Shown here piece by piece: positions 55,499 through 64,000 of a DNA stretch of 64,000 bases (positions are counted from its first letter, which is position 1; each line of letters starts with the position of its first letter). The position numbers and the translations under genes are program-made. Location: NCBI GenBank assembly GCA_001643675.2, contig LSRY02000001.1, positions 2,106,001-2,170,000 of the forward strand, read 5' to 3'. The notes below the pieces were generated by a model. The model did no database searches and was not told the DNA's origin. It saw only the letters and a list, made by a program, of their open reading frames with translations. This DNA is from Monocercomonoides exilis (Eukaryota > Preaxostyla > Oxymonadida > Polymastigidae).

Positions 55499-57770
55499 AT
55501 TGCCAAAAACTATCCCATTTCTGAAAACATAAAGGATGAACACTCTTGTCGTTGCAAAAACAGAAAGGACATTTGAATGCTTTCGGATTTCTTGCTACAG
55601 AGACAAAATGTCCAAGAGAATCATTCAGCTTGGTGTGCAAAACTTGTCCCACAAAAACAAATGCTGAGTGAAATTGCTTCTCAGAGAATTTTTTTTTCGA
55701 ATATTCGTCATAACTGGCAATATTGCAAGCTGAAAAAGTCAAGACGTTATCATCTTCTTTCTGATAAACAGCAAATTGAAGTGGTGGAGGACATAATGAA
55801 TTTGCTTTGCATTCGTGACTCAATATTAAACAATCAGGAAATTGATCAATAGATGCAAGACGTTCTGAGTGGCAGCGTCTCTTGCAGTTTTCACAATATG
55901 CTCTATTGTTGAACGTCAATGTTTCAGTTTTGAAAAATTGATTCAATCCAGATACAACATCATTTGAGTTAATAGGAAAGAATAGATGGTTTGCTTCTGT
56001 TTTGTAAACTCCATGGCATTGTTGGCATTTTGTGCGATATTCAATTCGATTCATAAACTTTTGTTTGATTGATGAATTTTTATCGATAAATGTGTTCAGG
56101 ACCCATTGGTTTGCTTCAAATGCAGATTGTTGTTGGCGATGTTACAACCCGTTTTCCCTTTCAAATTGATCAATTAATTGATGGGACCATTTTTCGGATT
56201 ATTAGTTGCATCAAAAATTTCTTTGAATATGTTCAAAAATTGACTTGATAAACTGAAATCTTTTTCTTGATGAACAAAAAGTGTCTTGTTGAATAATGAA
56301 ATAGACGCAAGGCATTGCAAGATACTTGCCAAGAAGCATGTGTTATCAAGATTATCCAATCCTTTCCTTTTTAATTCAATGCTGCTCAGGTTTTCTCCTG
56401 TTTCTGTTTCACAATGATTTGCTTGTGGGCAATGGTCAATGCGTGAACATTGTATTTTTTCTGAAAGCAAGGGGGATACAACAGAGTCAACTTTTTCCAA
56501 TTGTCCTGGTTTTATTGAATTAAGGATTTTTTCCGTTGCATTTATCAATGCTGGATTGCACAGGAAATGCGGAATATTTTTCGATTCTTTCGATATTTTC
56601 CCCGTTTTAGAAAAATCAGTGCACAGAAATATCTCTTTCCCGCCGAAAGTTTGCTGGCTTTGAATAAATTTACATTTATTCAACTCGACTGATATCTCTG
56701 GTTTTGCATTCAATAATAACGATTTGAACGTGTTGATGGAAATTATTGAAGGCGAATTTGGATAAACAATTGGTTGGGTTGAATTTGGATCGCATTCGCT
56801 CTTTTTGCACAGAGAATTGGAATTTGTTGAATTATTCTTCTGAAATTGTGCTTCGTTGATTTTTGAAGCGTTTCTTTTCAATTTCCAACTATTGCGTTTA
56901 TGATTTCCGAGTCTGACAGAATTTGGTTTGGAATTATCCTTCGTTTCATATATTTCTTTATATCTTAATCTTTTGTCCGTAGAAACATTATTTAAAGTTT
57001 CTTCCATGTTGTTAAAAGCGGATTTGTTGTGAAAGGTTTGATGCGATTTTTCAGTAATTATTATGTCATCCCATTCTCGTTCTTCAAATAAACTTGTATC
57101 CATAGTCTTTTTTTTGGATTGTTTTAATTTGCCAAATGTTGAAGATGAAGGAGAAGAATGTTCCAGCAACCAACTGTTTCCTTTCATCCATTCGCTTTGT
57201 GAAAGACCTAAAAAAATCATAAGAGTTTTGAAAAATAATGAAAATAATGAAATTTGTATATCACCGAACCTTTTTTGCATGAAGGTGTTGAAGATTTTTG
57301 AGGAGTGAAAATTTTACCTCGATTTTTCTGTAATGTCTGCTTGGCATGGTTTATTTTTCCTTGTGTAATGTTGTAATTGTAAGATAACAAAATCTTTGGA
57401 GAAGAATGACGAGATAAGGCTTGAAGCAACATGGTCTTTGTATGAGTTGGTGCAGCGTTGTATACGATTGATAAATCATGCAAAAGTTCGTCATATGCCT
57501 CTGACATAAAAAAAAAACATTTTCATATTTTTTTCCAAATCAAAAAAAAGTATTAACAATTATTATGTCAATCTTGACAAATCGAAAAAGAAAGAGCAAA
57601 CCGTTTATTGATTTTTTAACATTTTTAACAAACGGTTCTGCTTCTTTATGGTGCAGAAACAAATACGTCAAAACTTGCTCCAGAGATTCACCACAAGTTT
57701 TCTTCATGGAATCAAGCAACTTTGTTGCATGAACAGAAATAGTAGATTTGCTATTTATCTGATTCGACAT
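55499..57770 (-). pseudogene. Ubiquitin-specific protease (peptidase C19) region
   Basis: Exons 57602-57770, 57270-57500 and from 57207 downward, joined by introns of 101 and 62 nt (phases agree). After a long basic, disordered N-terminus comes the Cys box GLDNLDNTCFLASILQCL (GL-NLGNTC..N in typical USPs, with the catalytic Cys near 56338). After a frame change, RQQQSAFEANQWVLNTF matches the QQDA-EFL box. A zinc-finger-like C--C..C--C pattern follows (TKCQQC / YCENCKRRC), then a second SRxx-like strand and the His box LGHFVSVARN (His near 55610, for GHY-AY-R). USPs remove ubiquitin from proteins. Catalytic Cys and His are present, but the frame is interrupted by a frameshift and a TAA, so this copy is inactive. 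Confidence 0.75.
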
Positions 57771-59334
57771 AATTGTGATGAAGAAAACAATGAAAGACCA
57801 AAATGATCCAAAAAAAAATAATTTGAAAAATTTTTAAAGAGAATTTATTTACAGTAATAATAAATCCGAAAAGACAAAATTCATAATGATATAATATTTG
57901 ATAAGTGTTCTTCAACTGCTTCATTTTTGCTTCTCTTTTTCAATTCATCTTCTTTGTTTTGATTTCTCACCAATTCATCCAAATGGAATCATTTTCTGTG
58001 AATAATCCACGTTTTTTTAACATTTCTATTTCTTATATTCAGGATTATATCTTTTAACATAACACTTATTTTAACTGTTATTTCGTTTTTTCTATTGCAG
58101 AAAAATTCTTAAGAATGGAAAAAAAAGAACCTTTAATGCTTTTGAAATGAATAAGAATGACTTGCAGCGGATATTTGCCTATCAGCTTATGCAAAGAACT
58201 CATTTCTCAAGAGATAAAGTAATGATTATGATTAACAACAACAATTCCAATTGATATATCGATGTATGCTTTTTCAAAAAAATGTTAAAAAAAATACTTC
58301 GAGTGAAAGTGAGTATTCAAATGCATAGCATCAAAAATGTTTCTTTCATCGAAAAAGACACAGCCATTTGTTGTTTCGCATTCTTATGCCTTTTGCCTTC
58401 AGCTTCTGCATTCTTCTTTTTCCTTTCTTCTTTCTTTTCCTCTTCCTTCTTTTCATAATTCTTTTCCTTTACATCTTCTCTTTTGCAAATATCTAGTTTT
58501 ATTCTTGTTTTTTTCCTTCGTTTCCATTATCTCTATGCGTATTTCTTTCTTTCTTTTTTATTAACATTTTCCTTTTCTGTATATGAGGTATATTCTTCTC
58601 CTTCAGATGCATTTCAGGGCAGAGTGCATTTACAGAAGTCTCAGAAGCTATCGGAGTAATGCCGCATGCAATCGAAGCCACTTTTAAAAATGAAACAATA
58701 ATTATTTTTTTTAGAGAAAGAATCTTGAGCATTGGCAGAATAAAAAGCTGAAGTTCATTGAGTGGATCAGATGGAAGTTCGGAAGATGAAAAAGAAAGCT
58801 CATAGGAAGTTGCAGTTGTAAAAAGAGAAGAACAAGAAAAGAAGAAAATTGTTCATATTCTTCATCAACTTTCCTCATCAGTTCTTTTTCATTATTCACT
58901 TTCAACCTCACTCCGCATCCACCTTTCTGAAGAAATTTTGTACCCCTTCTCTTCACTTGTATCTTCTAACATGCCTTTAAAGCTTCTCACCTTCAGCTGC
59001 TCTGCCTTCTCCAGCACCAGTTACAGAATCTCCAGTGTATCCTCAGCGGAATCGTTCACCTCTACATGAATGTTTGAATGGAGAATGCTTTTCATGAGGC
59101 TCTGAAGTTAGAAACTTTATTGGACTGTTTGTTACCAGAAATAAAATTCAAAATTGAATAAAAAACAAAAAATTCAGTTCAAAAAAAAATATAGAAAACA
59201 TTTATTATCATTGGCTTCCGAAAACTTTTCAAATGGCAATAATAAAATAAACATTTGCTTAAAAATTTCTTACGAACATAATAACGAAAACAATCATATA
59301 ATGAGCAATAACAGTTCAGAAAATGCTACAAATG
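57771..59334. other. Mostly noncoding; one exon-like block
   Basis: At 58101-58219 (plus) an acceptor TTGCAG is followed by a mixed-composition exon-like stretch (KILKNGKKRTFNAFEMNKND, then LQRIFAYQLMQRTHF) ending at a GTAATG donor-like site. I do not recognise it. On minus, 59080-58900 has a short stretch reading VNDSAEDTLEIL and LEKAEQLKVRSFKG, also unassigned. Both may be remains of a dead gene. Confidence 0.3.
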
Positions 59335-60993
59335 TTATTTGTGTGGACACAGAACCAATGAATCTTCTAACAAATCTTGCACTATTCTGAGTGCTTTCAA
59401 ATTATTATCCACAGAATGGCTGATCGGAATGGCAATCTGAAAAAGGATGTCACCATTTATACGTCTCTGCTTATCATCTCTTCGTTTTGACCCAAGACTC
59501 AGTATCTCTACAACAATCTCTGAGAAGCGTATTTGACAGTCAATCACCAGAGCAAATGGCTTACAGAATGAGTTGTGTGACATGGCCATTTCGTTGGAGA
59601 CGAGCGTGGAACGTGCGAGCTCCAGGATGCAGGTTGTTGTTGACTCAACCTCGTAGTCGAACAACATGTTGGAGAGTAAATCATGAAAAGATGAAATCGG
59701 TTCAGGTGAAGAAAACGAAAACGATTGTGGGAATTGTGGTTGTGGTTGGAAAATACCACTGGAGGAGATGGTGGTGGCATCTGTTCCATTTCCGGTGATT
59801 TTTGTATTTGGAGCACGGAATGTGAGAGTTTTTGTGGGAGTGAAAATGGAGACGAGAAGAGAGAGGGAGGCATCGCTGAAGGGAGCAACGCATCCGAAAG
59901 CATACTCCACGGTGGCGCATGGGCTTTGCTGTGTTTTGCCACAGGCATCGATATCACTTCCACCATTCGCAACGATTTTGTTCTGGTTGATGATCGGAAG
60001 CCAACTGTTGTACACATCGCTATCTGCAGTTCCTGCGTTCCACACTCTTTTTGTTGGGGTTGTTGAGCCACATTGCTGGAATGGAGATTGGGTGATATCA
60101 CTTCCGCTGAAAAACACATCATTCCCTCTGCCATTAGTTGCGGAATTGCCATCGAAGAAACAAAATATGATGAATTTTACTCCACTCATCCAAGTGAAGG
60201 TGTTTGTTCAGCAAAGCGCAGCACCTCCCCATGAAGTTGAAGTTGATGTCAATTTATTGTTTATGAACTGGCAATCATTAACCAAAAATTGATTTGGTTT
60301 ATTTTGTGGAGGCCAATGAAATGTGAGAGAGCCAGCAGAATCACCACCAGAATTTGCGATACACTTGCATTTGGAAAATAGGAATTGACCTGATGAAGAT
60401 AAGTCATTTAGCAAGAAATACCAACCAGTTCCACACCAACTTGTTATTGAACAACTTACCACTCTGTTTTCTGAAAATGAATAAACAGAATTTGATTGAG
60501 GATAAGCAAAGCAATTTGCTCCCCCATGAGCAGCTGAGCAAATTGTGAAATTTGATTTTGCAATACTCTCATTTTGCAAACAGAAACTGTATAACGCTCC
60601 ATTATGGCCATCACCTGTGCAAGAACAATTATTGAACGAACAAGAAGTGATTGCAAGATTTGCATTTGTGCAATAAACATCAAGAGCACCACCATTATTA
60701 TTTCCTCCGCTGATTGAATTATTCCATTCACACCATTCGAAGCGATGACTGTTCACATCAAAAGAAGTCAACCTTCCAGGTGATTTTCTGTCGGTTTCAT
60801 TTCCAACATGTACAACAGCAGCATTTGATGAAGAACGTGTTTGATGGAGGAAAGAAGAGTTGAAGGCAGAGAGAGAAGTGAATGGACTGTTGAGGTTGGG
60901 GAGGATGGCCCATCAATGGGGTTGTGGGTGTGGAGGAAGAGGGATGAGTGAAGAGAGAAGGAGGGGATTGTTTTAAGTTGGTTGAAGTGAACC
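59335..60993 (-). pseudogene. Broken beta-helix surface gene fused to unrelated sequence
   Basis: After an acceptor TTTCAG (about 60994), the minus strand reads VHFNQLKTIPSFSLHSSLF. A frame change near 60910 follows, then FTSLSAFNSSFLHQTRSS and a beta-helix run with FEWCEWNNS, GALDVYCTNANLAITSCSFN and AAHGGANCFAYPQSN. An in-frame TGA (60208-60210) interrupts SWGGAALC. The frame then goes on through FDGNSATNGRGNDVFF and a module header GGSDIDACGKTQQSPCATVE, as in the 2595-residue protein. From about 59690 the sequence changes character (NMLFDYEVESTTTCILELAR, LSLGSKRRDDKQRRINGD) and no longer resembles beta-helix repeats up to the stop at 59335. This suggests a fusion to part of another gene. 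Inactive by two lesions. Confidence 0.7.
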
Positions 60994-61982
60994 TGAAATT
61001 TGTTTTTACTAAAGCGAAAGTACTTTTTTACTGTTATCAGGTCTCAGTTTGCATGAAATGTCTTTTGATTTTTCTAGCTTTGTTCATTTTTATGACGGTT
61101 GTTGAAACTATAAGTTAGAAAAAGAATTCTTTTTTAACAATTATAATCTGTAAATTATTATTATTCAAATATATTAAAAAAGAGTGTAGAAAAAATTTTT
61201 CTTTTCTTTTTGTTTCTGAATGTTGTATGTTTTGAAATAACTTCATTGCGCTTTGTAAAAAAAGATATCTTAATTAAAAAATGACCAGTCGGAGGATAAT
61301 ACCAAATAAAATATGAAGTACCATTATTTATGTATTTTTCTCACTTTTTTTGTATCCAAAGAATTTTTTGATAAGCTTTTTCGTGAACTGACCGTTATTT
61401 ACTGAAAACGTAAGTCTATTATTTGTTTTCAATTCCTATAACTGAATACATTTGTTTTCTTGTTGTTGATGTCACATATGATGTTTTTTTCTTTTTTTCC
61501 CGTTTTTGGTGGATATAATGCAAAACAATGTTTTTATCAAAAATTCCTTTAACGAATTTTGAAGATAATACGCAATGCCAAAACCGCGTAGAAAATTTGA
61601 TCAGCGTTTGAAAGAAGGAAGCCATGAGCGAGAAAGAGATTCAGGGATTTTTTGGTGCAAAAATTCGGGAAAGCCTTTCAAAGAGATTTTTCCACTAAGC
61701 TTAAAGCTTCATTATCTGCGAGTGAAGTAAAACTTGAAAGTGGAGCCGAAGCTTGAGTTGACGAAGAAAGAAATTTCAGATGATATTTCCTGGCTTGTGA
61801 CAAGTGGCGGGGGTTTTAGCAGCAGAGAAGAAGGACTCCGAACATGGAAGATTAATGGGATATTTCCCACAGTTTTAGGGGGGTCGTCGTTTGCCGGAGG
61901 AGGCAAAATCGAAAGTTTGTGAAATTGATTATGAAATGTTTGATTCGAACCAATTACAGATTATCTTGTCTTTCTTCCTCAG
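60994..61982. other. Intron/intergenic with fragmentary coding signals
   Basis: On plus, 61569-61917 carries short mixed-composition stretches in shifting frames (MPKPRRKFDQRLKEGSHERE, then LTKKEISDDISWLVTSGGGF, REEGLRTWKINGIFP). They might be decayed 5' exons of the gene at 61983 or a transposon remnant. The rest is AT-rich and featureless. Confidence 0.3.
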
Positions 61983-63535
61983 CTCATGCAAGTTATTGGA
62001 ATCTGCGAATCTGTTTCGATGACACTCACGAATCATTTTTTGGAGAGCTATTCAGATTACAACATTCGTTTTCTGAGCCATCAATTGGAGTTATTGTATG
62101 TGTGATGAGAATTTTGTTTCTAAAAAAAAGTTTTTAAGGACTTCTATTTTGACTATTATTTTGTGTTTGTGTGTGCGCTTGCTGTGTGTACTGTTGTGAC
62201 CAGATGAATTTGAAAGCATGTGCTCCTTCGTTTTGTTCTGAATTGGAAGGACGCTTCAAACTATTTCTTGGGACTAATGATAATTACCCCGTGGATAGAG
62301 AAAACTTGGAATGGTTTGCATTTTTGTCATTTTATGTAAACTGATATTTTTGTCAACTCGTTTGTTATTTCTGTTGCTATTTTCTGAATTTCTACAGTGC
62401 TTGGCAAACAACATGCTTTTCACTTCATCAACACAGGCATCAGTCATTTGTTGGGCGTGTTCTTTCTGGCTTCTTCAGCCTAGCAGGTGCTCGGCGTGCT
62501 GCATCATCAGCCTCTTTGCAACAGATTGGATCAGAGGCGACCGCGATCCCCATTGCAGAGCGAGAGAGGCGGTTTATTGAGTCGCTGGGGAAGCAGCAAG
62601 AAACACACACAGCCAATGATATACGCTTTCCAGCACAAATTCCTGTTGAGTTACCACTCCATTATGCAGCATGCTCTCCTTTCTTTCCATCAGCACAGCC
62701 TCGCTCTGATTGTTTGGGCAGCTCTTTGAATGGACAAGACAAGACGGACATTTCTCTTTCAGCAGCCAGAGATGGAACATCTGGCTCTGTTCAGATCCCG
62801 CAGATTCCTCTGTCTTCAAACAGATCGTCCTGTTCCTCTTCCTCACCTTCTTCGAATTCTTCTTCTCCCTCTTCTTCTCCCTCTTCTTCTCCCTCTTCTT
62901 CTCCCTCTTCTTCTCCCTCTTCTTCCCATTCTCTTCATTTTTCGTTATTCTCTTCATTGTCATCACCATTAATTCAAACTGCGGATTCACTGGAAGAATG
63001 TTTAAATTGTTTTCATCTTCTTTTTCAGAGGCACATTTTGCTCTGCTTCAGCACTTCGAACTGCTTCCGCGCTCCGGCTGTGCTGAACGGTGTGAATGGA
63101 ATGAATGGGCATCGAATGAGAAATGGCAGTGGAAGAGGGAAGGAGCTTCAAGGCACATTGCGTTCATCAGCTTGCTTTATGTCGCCTCCAAGAAGCGAAG
63201 AGAGAGAAGTTGAAGTTCAAATGGAAGAGGCAAAGAAGGCGGATTTCAGAAGCAAATTGAGCGCAGAGCAGAGCAAAGGGAGTCAGAAAGAAGAGTCAAA
63301 GGCAAAGACGAAGACGAAGGAGAAAGACGGATTTTTCACATCGCAAATTGACATTTTGGACACAAGGCTTGCACAGGCAGCGACAGAAAGGAGGAGGAGG
63401 GACAGGGGAAGAGAAGAAGAAGAAGGATGTGTGAAGATGATGATGAATAACAGCAGACATTCTGCTCATTCGAATGCACACTCTCATCTATTCGGCTGCA
63501 CACTTAAAGTACCACAGCCTCCTCAACATCTGTAA
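61983..63535 (+). CDS. Unrecognised spliced protein with Ser/Pro repeats
   Basis: Three exons with agreeing phases: 61983-62095, 62204-62313 and 62398-63535 (acceptors TCCTCAG, GTGACCAG and TTCTACAG). An earlier 5' exon is needed and not found. The product reads HASYWNLRICFDDTHESFFG, then MNLKACAPSFCSELEGRFKL, NYPVDRENLECAWQTTCFSL, HQHRHQSFVGRVLSGFFSLA and a long C-terminal part. That part has a pure SSPSSSP repeat, HILLCFSTSNCFRAPAVLNG and a Lys/Glu/Arg-rich end (about 63200-63440). The folded N-terminal part looks conserved, but I cannot name the family; a vesicle-tethering-type helical protein is only a guess. Confidence 0.5.
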
Positions 63536-63836
63536 CTCCTCCTTTTTCTCCCTTGCCACACACACAATTATCTGCCCCTTCTTTTCTTGTTGAAACTCCG
63601 TCGAAGCCACTCACTCCTTTATCTCCTGTCACAGACTTTTGTTCACTCACGCAGAAGTCCCTCTGCACATCAAGCCCAATCTTTGCCTCTTCTTCTATTT
63701 CTTCTTCTATTTCTTCCTTCCCTTCTCTGAATATTTCAAACAGTTCTTCATCTTCACCTAACTCTAAGTCATCTTTGCTGTATTCCGCCTGCTGGTGTTG
63801 TATCAGATCATTGACCTTCAAATGCCTATATGTCAT
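63504..63836 (-). CDS. Possible acidic hypothetical protein (110 aa)
   Basis: The minus frame MTYRHLKVNDLIQHQQAEYS is followed by an acidic helix (DDLELGEDEELFEIFREG) and ends at 63504, overlapping the end of the plus gene by 32 bp tail to tail. The mixed N-terminus looks genuine. The opposite strand is open too (Ser/Pro-rich), so strand choice is uncertain, and an upstream exon may lie beyond 63840. Confidence 0.3.
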   Translation of the reverse strand: MTYRHLKVNDLIQHQQAEYSKDDLELGEDEELFEIFREGKEEIEEEIEEEAKIGLDVQRDFCVSEQKSVTGDKGVSGFDGVSTRKEGADNCVCGKGEKGGVTDVEEAVVL

Positions 63837-63839
63837 TCA

Positions 63840-64000
63840 ATTTGGCAGAGCTGCCATGTGATCCAATAATTATTGCATTTATATTTCTTTCTCTCGATGT
63901 CTATTCGTTATATGCGCCTTTATTTCACTTTTCATTCGCTATTCCCGTGATGAAAAAAAGGCAATTTGAACGAATTGATTTCATTTCATTGAAATCGTCT
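63840..64000. other. Window end, nothing supported
   Basis: AT-rich sequence with no identifiable feature. Confidence 0.4.

Larger units (their letters stand above)
53614..57770 (-). mobile_element. Transposon-like unit encoding a USP protease plus DDE-like transposase
   Basis: One minus-strand coding unit: two short N-terminal exons, a ubiquitin-specific protease region, then a transposase-like region in the same frame. Removing the nested MITE (55255-55494) with one AAAT duplication joins WDSFWQYL to NNKNYQSS without a frame change. Remaining lesions are a frame change after 56174, an in-frame TAA near 56145 and a TAA at 55049-55051. The last 150 bp (53883-53614) show frame changes but protein-like sequence. 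No terminal inverted repeats were found, so the limits follow the coding region only. Confidence 0.6.

Noticed and set aside
1-64000. tRNA, rRNA and CRISPR-type arrays
   Set aside because: No tRNA A/B-box pair, no rRNA core sequence and no evenly spaced repeat-spacer array could be seen by eye; the tandem repeats are microsatellites.

Overview
The window looks like nuclear DNA of a free-standing eukaryotic protist, most likely an oxymonad (Preaxostyla) close to Monocercomonoides. The reasons are: AT-rich sequence with many short GT..AG introns (mostly 44-100 nt, often starting GTTTG), standard stop codons (the clean genes end in TGA or TAA), large surface proteins built from beta-helix repeats with a membrane span and a degenerate kinase-like tail, and a repetitive family of charged helical proteins that I associate with that genus. 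The organism call is inference from family recognition.

Layout: 0-8 kb holds two inverted copies of the helical family (11-1418 plus, 6671-7995 minus) around a broken surface-protein gene (2595-5531). A C-terminal piece resembling eIF2A lies at 10338-11188, and an intact two-unit surface protein at 12384-14852. From 16.5 to 31.7 kb is a graveyard of mobile DNA and gene remains. It contains a decayed DIRS-like tyrosine-recombinase retroelement (about 18.8-27.3 kb, minus) whose reverse transcriptase is split by a 4364-bp insertion. That insertion has an exact 11-bp target duplication and short inverted ends, and carries multi-exon fragments of a surface-protein gene (Pack-MULE-like). Next come a 240-bp MITE, a 1-kb fold-back element and a kinase remnant.

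From 33 kb the gene content is better preserved: a 2595-residue surface protein with a pseudokinase tail (32967-40754, minus), a TBC1D5-like Rab-GAP (43099-46878, minus) and a seven-exon proteasome lid subunit Rpn9/PSMD13 (47024-49533, plus). A degenerate pogo-like transposase follows (50232-51770, minus).

At 53.6-57.8 kb (minus) is the most unusual object: one reading frame that joins a ubiquitin-specific protease (C19) domain to a DDE-type transposase-like domain. It is interrupted by a second copy of the 240-bp MITE with a 4-bp target duplication, and by a frameshift and stop codons. The window ends with a broken chimeric beta-helix gene (59335-60993, minus) and an unrecognised spliced gene (61983-63535, plus).

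The housekeeping genes look functional and unlinked to each other. The rest is dominated by surface-protein paralogues that exchange sequence and by several generations of nested transposons.
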